Positions 9,448 through 18,877 of a DNA stretch of 64,000 bases are shown piece by piece. Location of the stretch: assembly GCF_005063415.1 (NCBI RefSeq), contig NZ_SUEG01000008.1, positions 20,579 through 84,578 on the forward strand, read 5' to 3'. Each line of letters starts with the position of its first letter. Within the stretch, counting starts at the first letter, position 1. This DNA comes from Mesorhizobium sp. Lineage in GTDB: Bacteria; Pseudomonadota; Alphaproteobacteria; Rhizobiales; Rhizobiaceae. Made by a program: the position numbers and the translations under genes. The notes below the pieces were generated by a model that saw only the letters and a list, made by a program, of their open reading frames with translations, did not search any database and had not been told where the DNA came from.

Positions 9448-10542
9448 ATGCACCGCATCATCGCCATAGTGATCTTAGTTCTCGCGGCCGCGTTCAGCTC
9501 CGCGCGGGCGGAGGTGCTGATCGGCGTCTCGGCTGCGATGACGGGACGGCTAGCCTGGATCGGCGAGCAGGGACAGCGCGGCGCAGAGATGGCGGTGGCC
9601 GACGTCAACACTGCGGGCGGCGTCCTCGGCCAGAAGGTGAGGCTCATCTCGGTCGACGACTTCTGCGATCCCGAGCAAGCTGTGGCGGCCGCCAAGAAGC
9701 TGGTGGCTGACGGGGTCGTGCTCGTCGTCGGGCATTATTGCTCCGGGGCCTCGATCCCCGCATCAAAAGTGTACGAGGAGGCGGGCGTCGTTGAGATATC
9801 CCCAGGCTCGACCAATCCGCAGCTGACCGAACAGGGCCGTGCCAATGTCTTTCGCACCATTGGCCGCGACGACGCGCAAGGTTTCATCGCCGGCAACTAC
9901 CTTGCCGATCGCTGGGGCAACAAGAAGATTGCGATCCTCCACGACAACTCGACCTATGGGAAGGGTCTCGCCGACGAGACCAGGAAGCAGCTGAACAAGC
10001 GGGGCGTGACTGAGGCCGTTTACGACGCATACATTCCCGGGAAGGACGACTATTCGGCCGAGGTCGCTGCATTGCAGACCGCCGGCGTCTCCGCCTTATA
10101 TGTGGGTGGGTATCATGCCGAGGTTGCGCTGATTGCTCGCGCTGCACACGACAGTGGCTACACGGTTCAGCTCATATCCGGAGATGCTTTGGCGACCGAG
10201 GAATTTGCCCTGATCGCCGGCCCCGCGGCGGAGGGGACCCTCTTCACGTTCCCGGCGGACCCCAGGCGAGGCCTCGAAGCGGCCGCGGTCGTTGAGCAGT
10301 TCCGTGCGGAGAACTTCGAACCCGCGGGCTACACGCTGTTGAGCTACTGCGCGGTCCAGGTCTGGGCCCAGGCAGTCTCGAAGGCAGGTTCGTTGGAGCC
10401 GAAGGCCGTCATTGCGGCACTGCACGAACGGGAATTCGACACCGTCATCGGCCGGGTCGATTTCGACGACAAGGGCGACCTCACGAAGCAGAGCTGGGTT
10501 TGGTACGTCTGGCGCGGCGGAGAGTACGTGCCGGTTCAATAG
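9448..10542 (+). CDS. Periplasmic branched-chain amino-acid-type binding protein (LivK family)
   Basis: This encodes 364 residues with a clear Sec signal peptide (about 1-21, cleavage after ARA). The mature part starts VLIGVSAAMTG and has the type I periplasmic-binding fold: ADVNTAGGVLGQKV, VVGHYCSGASIPAS, ISPGSTNPQLT and HDNSTYGKG are LivK-like. It should bind an amino acid or similar small solute in the periplasm. No permease or ATPase genes lie nearby. The stop is 9 bp before a HAMP/PAS cyclase, so it may instead be a ligand-binding sensor partner for that membrane cyclase (inference). AAAGGGG lies upstream of the ATG. Confidence 0.9.
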   Translation: MHRIIAIVILVLAAAFSSARAEVLIGVSAAMTGRLAWIGEQGQRGAEMAVADVNTAGGVLGQKVRLISVDDFCDPEQAVAAAKKLVADGVVLVVGHYCSGASIPASKVYEEAGVVEISPGSTNPQLTEQGRANVFRTIGRDDAQGFIAGNYLADRWGNKKIAILHDNSTYGKGLADETRKQLNKRGVTEAVYDAYIPGKDDYSAEVAALQTAGVSALYVGGYHAEVALIARAAHDSGYTVQLISGDALATEEFALIAGPAAEGTLFTFPADPRRGLEAAAVVEQFRAENFEPAGYTLLSYCAVQVWAQAVSKAGSLEPKAVIAALHEREFDTVIGRVDFDDKGDLTKQSWVWYVWRGGEYVPVQ

Positions 10543-10551
10543 GGTTCGTTG

Positions 10552-13092
10552 ATGGCCGGCGTGCCGGCTGGGACGTCTAGTCTGATGCAGACCAGTGTGG
10601 CCCGACTGTTCCGACTCGCCGAGATGCTTGAACGCCTCGGCATACGCGGCCGGCTGTTGCTCGCCTTTTTCGGGATCAGCGCCCTTGCGGTGCTGGCAAC
10701 CGCTGCGGCGCTTTATGCCTTCCTCCAGGTTGGCGACGTCGTCGACCGGATTACCACGGATCGAGTGCCCTCGGCGCTCGCCTCCCTCCAGCTGTCGCGC
10801 CAGGCCGAACGGGTCGCTGCTGCCGCGCCATCGGTGCTGGCAGCGACAAGCAGGGCTCAGCACAGCGAGGTCTCGGCTGCCGTCGCGCTCGAGATGTCCC
10901 GCCTCGAGGCCCTGCGCACGGACCTCCGGGGCACCACGTTGGGCACAGTGCCTTTGGCCGAGATCGAGGAAGCCGCGATTGTTCTGAGGCGCAACCTGAA
11001 GGAGCTCGACTCTCTTGTTGTCGCCCGGCTCGACGTGGTCACCCGCAAGGAGGCGCTCCTGAACCGCCTCGCCGCGACGACGACCGGAAGCCAGCGCCTT
11101 GTCGCCACCGGCATCCTAGTGATGGATTCCAGGCTCCCGCAATGGCGGGCGGTCGCGGCCGACACGTCGCTGTCGCCCGATCGACGCGCAGCGGCGATGG
11201 CCGACCTGGTCCAGGCGATTGCGGCCTATATCCCCCAGCAGAAGGCGCAGCTGGAGATCTCGGCTGTCAACGACGCGCTGGTGAAGGTCGCGAACGCGCC
11301 GACGCCGGGCGACCTGGCGTTGATCCTTTTTCCGCTACGCCGTTCGCTCACTGCTCTTGAAAAGGTTTCCACGGAGATCGACGAAAAGCTGCGGACCCGC
11401 TTCCGGCAGCGTGTCGACGAATTCAAGGGTTTGACCGACGGCGAGGACAGCATCCCCAAGGCGCGGGAGGACGAGTTTGCTGTCCTGGCACAGGGTGAAA
11501 GGCTTCTGGCCGAGAACAATCGACTGTCGCGCAATCTCACCGCTGGCGTCGATCGCCTGGTCGCCACGGCAGACCAGGAGATCGCTGCGTCCGGTCGCGA
11601 AGCCGCGCTCGTCCAGCGCTACGGCACCGCGGTTGTGCTCGGCTCCGCCTTCCTCAGCCTCCTGAGTTCGGTTCTGGTTGTCTGGCTCTATGTCGACCGC
11701 AGCCTCCTCGCCCGACTGGGGGCCGTGAGCCAGGGCATGCTCGCAATTGCGGGGGGCAACCTTCGTGCGCCGCTGCCAGCCGCGGGCCGCGACGAAATCG
11801 GGCGCATGGCCGAAGCGCTGAGACTCTTCCGGGATACTGCTGTCGAGGTCGAGGAAAAGAACCTGCGCGACGTTGCGGAAGCTCGTCAACGGCTCATCGA
11901 TGCCATCGAAAGCATCTCCGAAGGATTCGCTCTGTACGACGGGGAGGACCGGCTCGTCCTCAGCAACAGCCGCTACCGCGAATTGCTCTACACCGGCCTG
12001 GAGACCGAACTGACGCCCGGCACGACATTCGAGCAAATCATTCGCCGATCCGCTGAGCGCGGCTACATCAGGGACGCCGAGGGGCGGGTCGAGGAGTGGG
12101 TCGCCGAGCGCCTCGCTCGGCACCGCAAGCCTGGCGAACCTTGGGTGCAGCGGCGAGGCGACGGGCGGTGGGTCATGATCAGCGAGCGGCGGATCAGCGC
12201 CGGCGGCACGGTCGCCGTCTATTCGGACATCACTGAGTTGAAGCAAAGGGAGGAGAACCTCGCCGAGAAATCCGTGGTTCTGGAGGCGCTTTCCAGCAAG
12301 CTGGCGAAGTATCTGGCGCCCCAAGTGTATCGCTCGATATTCACCGGCCGCCAGGAGGTCAGGATCGCCAGCCAGCGGAAGAAACTGACAATATGCTTCT
12401 CCGATATCGCGGGCTTTACCGAGACCACTGACAAAATGGAATCCGAGGATCTCACCCAACTCCTCAATCATTATCTGACGGAAATGTCGAAAATTGCTTC
12501 GGATCACGGCGCGACGATCGACAAATATGTCGGCGACGCGATCCTGATGTTTTTCGGCGATCCCGAGACTCGCGGCATCAAGGAGGACGCGCTGGCTTGC
12601 GCGCAGATGGCACTTGCAATGCAAAAGCGGATCAGCGAGCTTGCCGAAGTCTGGCGGGACATGGGGATCGAAACACCGTTGCGCTGTCGCATCGGCATCC
12701 ATACCGACTACTGCACCGTCGGTAACTTCGGCAGCGAGGACAGGATGGACTACACGATAATCGGCGGCGCCGTGAATCTCGCCTCGCGTCTGGAGCAGGA
12801 GGCGCCGCCGGGGGCCATCCTCATTTCCTACGAGACGTTTGCGCAAGTGAAGGACTCAATCGACTGTGAGGAGCTGGGGCACGTCCAGGTCAAGGGGATC
12901 GCCTATCCCGTCGCCACCTATCGCGTCATCGATCTGAAGGCCAATCTGGCGGCCGCTCGTCATGCCGTTCGAACCGAGCTGCCGCACTTCAGGCTGGAAC
13001 TTGAACCGGAGCTGATGTCCCCTGACGAGCGTGGCGATGCCGCCACTGCACTTCGAGACGCGCTGGATCGGCTTTGTCGCAAGCCGGGGTAG
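10552..13092 (+). CDS. Membrane class III nucleotide cyclase with HAMP and PAS domains
   Basis: About 846 residues. A first membrane helix (near residues 33-55) and a second (near 365-390) enclose a roughly 300-residue, largely helical periplasmic sensor. A HAMP linker, a PAS-like domain ([19 protein letters not shown]) and a C-terminal class III cyclase follow. Metal aspartates are present in CFSDIAGFT and [12 protein letters not shown]. The third motif reads [15 protein letters not shown], with Gly where adenylate cyclases usually carry the adenine-selecting Asp, so nucleotide preference is uncertain. It follows the LivK-type gene by 9 bp and may respond to that binding protein. ATG at 10552 was chosen; TTG at 10549 and ATG at 10585 are alternatives. 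Confidence 0.88.
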   Translation: MAGVPAGTSSLMQTSVARLFRLAEMLERLGIRGRLLLAFFGISALAVLATAAALYAFLQVGDVVDRITTDRVPSALASLQLSRQAERVAAAAPSVLAATSRAQHSEVSAAVALEMSRLEALRTDLRGTTLGTVPLAEIEEAAIVLRRNLKELDSLVVARLDVVTRKEALLNRLAATTTGSQRLVATGILVMDSRLPQWRAVAADTSLSPDRRAAAMADLVQAIAAYIPQQKAQLEISAVNDALVKVANAPTPGDLALILFPLRRSLTALEKVSTEIDEKLRTRFRQRVDEFKGLTDGEDSIPKAREDEFAVLAQGERLLAENNRLSRNLTAGVDRLVATADQEIAASGREAALVQRYGTAVVLGSAFLSLLSSVLVVWLYVDRSLLARLGAVSQGMLAIAGGNLRAPLPAAGRDEIGRMAEALRLFRDTAVEVEEKNLRDVAEARQRLIDAIESISEGFALYDGEDRLVLSNSRYRELLYTGLETELTPGTTFEQIIRRSAERGYIRDAEGRVEEWVAERLARHRKPGEPWVQRRGDGRWVMISERRISAGGTVAVYSDITELKQREENLAEKSVVLEALSSKLAKYLAPQVYRSIFTGRQEVRIASQRKKLTICFSDIAGFTETTDKMESEDLTQLLNHYLTEMSKIASDHGATIDKYVGDAILMFFGDPETRGIKEDALACAQMALAMQKRISELAEVWRDMGIETPLRCRIGIHTDYCTVGNFGSEDRMDYTIIGGAVNLASRLEQEAPPGAILISYETFAQVKDSIDCEELGHVQVKGIAYPVATYRVIDLKANLAAARHAVRTELPHFRLELEPELMSPDERGDAATALRDALDRLCRKPG

Positions 13093-13640
13093 TAAGGCTT
13101 GGCCCACAACGACCCCTCCCAATGGATGCAAGGAGTGGGATGCGGACGTCGCTCATTGGCGCTATCGATGCGGAGGCCGTAGAACGGTCGCGGTCAGTCT
13201 TCGAACTCGGACGGAACGTCCGCATCGGAGCCGAGACTTAACATTCACGGCATCACTGAAGGTCCGGATATGGCGCGAGTTGCCCGTTCCGGGCGCCGCC
13301 TTAAACCGCAAAGTTTGACCCAGAGCGGGCGCGCGGCGTGACAGTGTCGTACGTCCGAAAGCGTGATAGAGCTGTCGTTGCCGATTTCGAACTCGTGGTG
13401 GACGGGTTCCGCAAGGCCGGTGTCGTGCAATGACAGGTGAGGCCAAGTCAGGTCAGGCCTTGAACTGCAGACAGCTTCCAGGCAAGCCATATGATTGTCG
13501 AGGCGGAAGCCGTCGTTGAAATCCCAAACGCATCAGCGTCAAGGAAGCGGCCGGACCAGACGCCAGAGGCTCACCGATAGTCGCCGTCGCTTGCGGCCGC
13601 GCACCAGAAAATCAACCTGAAATAAGGCTTGAAGTAAGGC
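13093..13640. other. 548-bp region without a confident gene
   Basis: No frame here shows a recognisable family. On the minus strand 13245-13490 is open (MACLEAVCSSRPDLTW) and the same frame continues upstream as VWDFNDGFRLDNH before a stop, which could be decayed coding sequence. On the plus strand a 33-codon frame starts at 13140. Neither has a good ribosome-binding site. The region separates two convergent genes, and no clear terminator hairpin was found. Confidence 0.4.
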
Positions 13641-15026
13641 TCAGGTCGCCTTGATCTCTGCCCGGCCGATCTTGCGCCATCGGGCGTTTTCGCGAACCAG
13701 TTTCAGGTCGTCGGTCGTCTCGGCAAATGTCCGCAATCGGTATTGCCGGAGCAGGTCCGGGAAGAGCGCTCCTTCCGGCAGGCCGGCAAGCTGCTCGCGG
13801 ACCGAGATCTTTTCATCGATGACCCGCATGCCCCAGGCATTTTCCCGAACCTGCAGCTCCGCAGCCAGATCGCGCTCTTCCGGCGCGTTTTCGTCCAGCG
13901 CGGCCAGAAGGACCGAGTGGAAAAGCGCTACATAGCCAATCTGTCTCAGGCCCCCCACGACTCGCACGCGCGGCAATATGGCAAGGACGAGGAACGTCAG
14001 GAACAAGTTCGGCAGCAGCACGCCGTCCAGCAGCGCCTGCCTGAGATACGGCCGCTCGAAGGGGATGGAAAGACCTTGCGGCCTGTCGGGCTCGATCAGG
14101 TGCCCGTTCTCGAGAACGAGCTTGCGCACGCGCTCCTCGCGGATGCCCCAGAAATAGTCCGTGGCATTGGGCAGGAATCTGCCAAATGGGCTCGATGCGG
14201 CCTCTTGCAAGGCATGTTCGAGACGCTGGCGTCTTTCGGGTTCAATGAGCAGCCTGGAAAGAAGGCTGCCGTCACATTCTAGATGCCGCGCCATGGCAGC
14301 CGCGGCGGCCCGATCATCGATGAAAACCGGCAGGGCCATGCCGGCACGATCCCAATTGGCGACCAGATCCTCGTTGAGGGCTGTCAGCGCATCGGCGGCG
14401 GTTCCAAACACCTTGTCCTGGCTGGCAAGCAGGGTGCCCAGCCAGCGGCTGGCATCCGTTTCGTCGCCCACCGCTTCGAGTGCGCGCTTGTTGAGGGAGA
14501 CGGGACCGGCCACGCAGGCGCTTTTGCGGCACAGTTTGTGGCGGCCCATGCCAAACAGGTTGACCTTGTCGTCGCCGACATCGAGCCATCCGGGCCCCTC
14601 CCGGCCAACTGTCTCCATGGTCATTGTCGTTCCCATGAAGCCGACGAAGGCCGACAGCCCGTTTTCGACCGCGCCGAGCCAGGCAAGCAGGAGGGCATCG
14701 AAGGTGACCCGGTCCATCAGAAGCAGGCAGTGCAGGCCGGACTGAATCACCGGTCTGTGCTCGAACTCGTCGAGGGCTTTGCCGATCTCCTCAGGCTGCA
14801 TAATCCTACCGAGGCGCTGATGCAGGACCTCGCGCAGGATCGAGCGGGCAGCGATCGCCGGGCCCGATGCAGGCCTTGCCACCGGCCGCCACAGATGGCG
14901 GGCGTAGTCGGAAACCGGTGCATTCCAGTTCTGCTCGATGTCGCGCACGACCTCCGGGCAGAGCAGCGACAGCACAGCCAGAATTTCCGCCGGAGGCGTA
15001 GGGCTTGGGTCAAAGACGGCGGTCAT
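13641..15026 (-). CDS. Uncharacterised 461-residue protein
   Basis: A long frame with typical codon use and no long competing frame. The protein seems cytosolic: one hydrophobic stretch (LLPNLFLTFLVLAILPRV, near residue 340) could be a buried helix. Conserved-looking segments are EHRPVIQSGLHCLLLMD, FVGFMGTTMTME, KVNLFGMGRHKLCRKSA and YFWGIREERVRKL. There is no P-loop, Rossmann or membrane-transporter signature, and I could not assign a family. It starts at ATG 15026 and lies alone between a gene-poor stretch and a GNAT gene. Confidence 0.75.
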   Translation of the reverse strand: MTAVFDPSPTPPAEILAVLSLLCPEVVRDIEQNWNAPVSDYARHLWRPVARPASGPAIAARSILREVLHQRLGRIMQPEEIGKALDEFEHRPVIQSGLHCLLLMDRVTFDALLLAWLGAVENGLSAFVGFMGTTMTMETVGREGPGWLDVGDDKVNLFGMGRHKLCRKSACVAGPVSLNKRALEAVGDETDASRWLGTLLASQDKVFGTAADALTALNEDLVANWDRAGMALPVFIDDRAAAAAMARHLECDGSLLSRLLIEPERRQRLEHALQEAASSPFGRFLPNATDYFWGIREERVRKLVLENGHLIEPDRPQGLSIPFERPYLRQALLDGVLLPNLFLTFLVLAILPRVRVVGGLRQIGYVALFHSVLLAALDENAPEERDLAAELQVRENAWGMRVIDEKISVREQLAGLPEGALFPDLLRQYRLRTFAETTDDLKLVRENARWRKIGRAEIKAT

Positions 15027-15224
15027 TGGTCCCGTCTAGCCGCTTGCGGTGCAAACGCCAAGGGAGAGACCAGACTTGCTGGATGCGGCCGGCCCGCACA
15101 CAGATTGTCAATTCGATCAAGATGGTGTGACCGTGCCCTACGCAGTTCTCCATGAGCAATCACCTGTTCGCTGACCCGGCACGAATTGTCAGATTGGCTA
15201 AACAGCTGAGGCAAACAGCTGACC

Positions 15225-15749
15225 TTAGAACCGCAGCCGGGCCATGCTCAGGAGGTCGTGGTACTGCCCGTCGGTAAAGCCGGCCTTCACATGCCGGCCT
15301 TCGACCTCAAAGCCGTGGCTCTTGTAGAGACGGAGGGCCGGTTCGTTGTCGGCATAGACGGTCAATTCGACCCGCTTCAGGGCGCGCCAGTTGTCGGCTA
15401 CGTCAAGCAGCGCGCCAAGTATGGCAGAGCCGATACCTTTGCCGACAAAGGCATCGTCAAGGCCGATATTGATCTCGCCGATGTGCGAACGGCGCGGCGA
15501 ACCCTGCACGACCAGGCTGCCATGGCCGACGACCTTGCCGTCCAGCTCGGCAACGATCCAGGTGGTTTCCGGGCCGGACTTGGCGATGCGCCGCGCCACC
15601 TGCTCCACCATCTCGAAAGGCATCCTGAGCGTGCCCCAGCGAAAGCCCGGCATGTTGAAGATAGCGCAAAGCGCCTCCGCATCGCTTGGCCGGACGGACC
15701 GGAGCAGCGGCTGGATTTTCTCGGAGGGTGGCGAGGTCGTGCTGGTCAT
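15225..15749 (-). CDS. GNAT family N-acetyltransferase
   Basis: About 174 residues of GNAT fold. Motif A, the acetyl-CoA pyrophosphate loop, is VGKGIGSAILGALLD, preceded by GEINIGLDD. The C-terminal ADNEPALRLYKSHGFEVEG matches the usual motif B, so it should transfer an acetyl group from acetyl-CoA to an amine. The arrangement resembles the RimJ/RimI and SpeG-like subgroups, but the substrate is unknown. ATG at 15749 is preferred by similarity to GNAT N-termini; a GTG at 15788 would add 13 residues. Confidence 0.85.
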   Translation of the reverse strand: MTSTTSPPSEKIQPLLRSVRPSDAEALCAIFNMPGFRWGTLRMPFEMVEQVARRIAKSGPETTWIVAELDGKVVGHGSLVVQGSPRRSHIGEINIGLDDAFVGKGIGSAILGALLDVADNWRALKRVELTVYADNEPALRLYKSHGFEVEGRHVKAGFTDGQYHDLLSMARLRF

Positions 15750-15822
15750 GGCGTTCCCGGCGAAGGCAATCGGCCCGGTACGATGCACCGGACGTCACCT
15801 GAAAATCCAGCCGTCTCTGCAC

Positions 15823-16677
15823 CTATGATGCCGATTGCGAGCTAAAATGCCGGGAGGCGGCGTAGAGTTTGAAGACGCCGCTGATGCCGATCCAGCCGAA
15901 AAGCGCGAGCCAGCACAATGTCCCGGTCGCCGTCCAGTCGATCCGGTGCAGCGCAGCGTCGGTGATGACGACGCCCAGGATGGCAAGCAGGCCAACCAGA
16001 AACTGCGCCAGCCCGAGCACCAGCAGTTCCTCGCGCGGCGCGCTTCTCCAGACGAGATATGTACCGCCCGCACCGGCGAGGAAGATGGCGCTGTAGACCT
16101 GAGCGTGGAAGGCATCGATCGGCCATGGCCAGATGCCGCTGAATGTCAGGGGAAACGCCAACAGGCCGACGCCATAGAGCCCAAGGATCGCGGATTCCGC
16201 CGGCATGTAGCCGCGCCATGCGGGACTTAAGGTCACGCCCTTTGCAGAAGGACGGGCCCTGGCCCGCCACAGAAACAGCCCGGATACCGCGACCGAAGCA
16301 AGATAGACCAAAAACCACAGCCAGGGCGCTTTGCGCTCGAAGTTGAAATAGCCGAGATTGATGAACGAAGCCACCGACACGATGACGGTGAAGATGAAGG
16401 CCATGACGAGCACGAGCCTGCCGGGCGACCAGCGATTCCAGACCAGCAGCGCCGCCATCACGACCATTTCGGCGGTGTAGAAGCCGCCGAGGAAGCGCGC
16501 ATTGAACGGCGTGACGGCCCAAGGCCAGCCCGGTTTCACCAGCACAGGCATGAAAAACAGGCCGGCGCCTACGATCAGGACGATGATGACCACCGCAGAG
16601 AAAAGGCGCAGGGCCGCGGGAAATGGCGGGTTGTCGGATGTCGGCATGGGAGAAAATCCCAAAGATGAATGCTCCAT
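15823..16677 (-). CDS. Multi-pass integral membrane protein of unknown function
   Basis: About 284 residues with roughly eight hydrophobic helices, for example LFSAVVIIVLIVGAGLFFMP, AEMVVMAALLVWN, LVLVMAFIFTVIVSVASF, WLWFLVYLASVAVSGLF and LGLAQFLVGLLAILGVVI. No transporter or enzyme signature was recognised. Start sites at 16677 or at an internal ATG ten codons later are both possible. It is transcribed divergently from the DUF5939 cyclase. Confidence 0.8.
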   Translation of the reverse strand: MEHSSLGFSPMPTSDNPPFPAALRLFSAVVIIVLIVGAGLFFMPVLVKPGWPWAVTPFNARFLGGFYTAEMVVMAALLVWNRWSPGRLVLVMAFIFTVIVSVASFINLGYFNFERKAPWLWFLVYLASVAVSGLFLWRARARPSAKGVTLSPAWRGYMPAESAILGLYGVGLLAFPLTFSGIWPWPIDAFHAQVYSAIFLAGAGGTYLVWRSAPREELLVLGLAQFLVGLLAILGVVITDAALHRIDWTATGTLCWLALFGWIGISGVFKLYAASRHFSSQSAS

Positions 16678-16850
16678 GGAGCATCATAGTGCTGCTTGCG
16701 GCCGGTTAAAATCCGCCGAATGGAATTGAACGGTCACCAAGCTTAGCCATTCGAATGGCCGTACGGGCCGTTTCGAAGTAAGATGGAGCAGTCGGACCAA
16801 AGACCGGTCGGGTCAAAACGCCTTGGGGCGCATTTTCCGGAGCCTGCACG

Positions 16851-18266
16851 ATGAACGAAGCTCAGGATCTGTTCTCGCTTCTGCGACAATCGGCCGATGT
16901 CGATCCACAGGCGATCGACGCGATCAAGCGAACCATCGCGGAGGGTGAGGACCGCGAACTTTGCCGCATCAACGCGCCAGCCTTCGCCAGCAAGCATGGC
17001 CTCGACGAGGAGCGCGCCATAAGCGCCTTTCTCCATGCGGCGCGGGTGGGCATCTTCGACATTTCCTGGAATGTTCTGTGCCCCGGCTGTGGCGGCGTGC
17101 TCGACACCAACGCCACGCTGAAAACCCTGCAAAAGGACGAATACACCTGCGCGCTGTGCTCCGAGGGCTATTCGCCGACCCTCGACGAGATGGTCGAGGT
17201 GACATTCACCGTCAGTCCCCGCGTGCGCAGGATTGCCGCCCACAATCCACACGAACTGCCGGTGGTGGAATATTTCCGCCAGATCTACTGGGCGTCCGGC
17301 GTCGATCTGCCGGAAGAGGATTTCGCGAAAAAGATGGAAGCGTTCTCGCTGGAGGATATCGAGCTTGCGCCCGGTGAAAAGGCGGTTCTGCCCATACAGC
17401 TTCCGTCCGAATTCATCATCGTCTTCGAGCCGGTCACCCATTCAGCGCAGTTCATCGACGGGAAGGGCGAACCAACAAAGGAGCGCCGGAGCCTCTCTTT
17501 GATCTTCGATCGCGACCATGTCCAGAACCAGACGCTGGAGATGCAACCCGGCCCGTTGCGCATTTCGCTGGAAAACAGGACCGACACCCGCGTGCTGCCG
17601 ACGGTCTTCATAGCCGGCCCGGCATTGCATGATTTCCTGGGTAAACGCCGGCCCTTCCTGACCGCCAAGCGCCTGCTCACCAACCAGACGTTCCGCGATC
17701 TCTATCGCACGGATACACTCGACATCAATCAGCGCCTGAAGATCACCAGCCTGACGTTCCTGTTCACTGACCTGCGCGGATCGACCGAGCTTTACGAGCG
17801 GGTGGGCGACCTTTCAGCCTTCGATCTCGTGCGCGAGCATTTCCAGGTTCTGCACGAGATCGTCGCGGCGGAGGCAGGCGCGGTGGTGAAGACGATCGGT
17901 GATGCGGTGATGGCGACCTTCGCGACGCCTGATCGTGCGATTGCTGCAGCCCTCAGGATGCGCGATGCGATGCGTACGCTCAACGACAAGAGCGGGCGCG
18001 AGGATCTGCTGCTCAAGATCGGAGTCCATGCCGGCCCCTGCATCGCCGTGTCTATGAATGAGCGACAGGACTATTTCGGCCAGACGGTCAACATTGCTTC
18101 GCGGGTGCAGAACCTTGCCAACGCACAGGCTATCTTCGCCACTCGGGCGGTGGTCGACGACAATCTCACCGCCGATCTGTTGCACAGGAACGCGCTGACG
18201 CCCGTGCCCCACGAGGTCTCGCTGCGCGGCATTGAGCGGGAGATAGCAGTATATACGATCCCTTGA
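16851..18266 (+). CDS. DUF5939-type class III nucleotide cyclase
   Basis: 471 residues, soluble. Residues 1 to about 290 match the DUF5939-type N-terminal domain. It contains a likely zinc site (CPGCG near 77 and CALCSEG near 100), a segment rich in ELPVVEYFRQIYWASGVDLP and a beta-rich part. Residues about 300-470 are a class III cyclase domain: metal aspartates in FLFTDLRGSTELYE and IGDAVMATFA, Lys in VVKTIGDA, and FGQTVNIASRVQ, where Gln replaces the adenine-selecting Asp as is usual in this subgroup. It probably makes cAMP in response to an unknown cytosolic cue. It stands alone, divergent from a membrane-protein gene. Confidence 0.9.
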   Translation: MNEAQDLFSLLRQSADVDPQAIDAIKRTIAEGEDRELCRINAPAFASKHGLDEERAISAFLHAARVGIFDISWNVLCPGCGGVLDTNATLKTLQKDEYTCALCSEGYSPTLDEMVEVTFTVSPRVRRIAAHNPHELPVVEYFRQIYWASGVDLPEEDFAKKMEAFSLEDIELAPGEKAVLPIQLPSEFIIVFEPVTHSAQFIDGKGEPTKERRSLSLIFDRDHVQNQTLEMQPGPLRISLENRTDTRVLPTVFIAGPALHDFLGKRRPFLTAKRLLTNQTFRDLYRTDTLDINQRLKITSLTFLFTDLRGSTELYERVGDLSAFDLVREHFQVLHEIVAAEAGAVVKTIGDAVMATFATPDRAIAAALRMRDAMRTLNDKSGREDLLLKIGVHAGPCIAVSMNERQDYFGQTVNIASRVQNLANAQAIFATRAVVDDNLTADLLHRNALTPVPHEVSLRGIEREIAVYTIP

Positions 18267-18303
18267 AGACTTGGCCCCTGAAGATTTGGGTCGTCCCGGC
18301 CCC

Positions 18304-18783
18304 TCACACGCGCCTGTAGATAAAATAACGATCGGCGGGCACCGAAGGCGGCAGCGGGAGGCGTTGCAACTGCGGGTGATCGAGCGGCGTGCCGCTGACA
18401 GCGATGCCGCCGACGCGAAGCAGGCGCGCGGTCAGATCGGAAAGCCAGGTAGACGTCACCGCATCGCGATCTTCATAGCCGGTGCCGATGTCGGCATGAA
18501 CAAGAGCGGCGTCGATGCCAATGAACCTTCTCGCCGTCTCGCGTATTTCGCCAAGCACGAGGTTTTCAGCTTCGGGAATTGAGCTCGCGTGTGCGGCAAG
18601 TGCGCGGTCGAACGCTACGATCCGGCGTCCGGGCAGGCGCTCGCGCAGATGGTGGAACGTCCGGCCATTGCCGAGGCCGAGTTCGAGCACGGGCCCCTCC
18701 ATCTTAGCCACCTCGGCGCAGACATGATCGAGTATGTCGCGCTGTGCGGTCATCCTCCGGATGAAACTGTCGAGGCGACTCAT
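18304..18783 (-). CDS. Small class I SAM-dependent methyltransferase
   Basis: 159 residues covering a compact Rossmann methyltransferase. Motif I is GPVLELGLGNGRTFHHL, followed by IVAFDRALAAH, where the acidic residue at the end of strand 2 should bind the ribose of SAM. The length is short for the family, with no separate substrate domain. It lies 94 bp downstream of the peptide ABC permease gene on the same strand and could be co-transcribed. The substrate is unknown. Confidence 0.8.
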   Translation of the reverse strand: MSRLDSFIRRMTAQRDILDHVCAEVAKMEGPVLELGLGNGRTFHHLRERLPGRRIVAFDRALAAHASSIPEAENLVLGEIRETARRFIGIDAALVHADIGTGYEDRDAVTSTWLSDLTARLLRVGGIAVSGTPLDHPQLQRLPLPPSVPADRYFIYRRV

Positions 18784-18877
18784 GTGCGATTGTATGTCCT
18801 GAACCAGTCCACGAAATCAACTGCCCCCGACCAGAGCATTTCGCGGCTGGCGGCACTGGCGCGGCCGAACAGCGATG

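Noticed and set aside
11335..12846. 503-codon minus-strand open frame
   Set aside because: It is antisense to the HAMP/PAS cyclase, whose catalytic motifs are intact on the plus strand.
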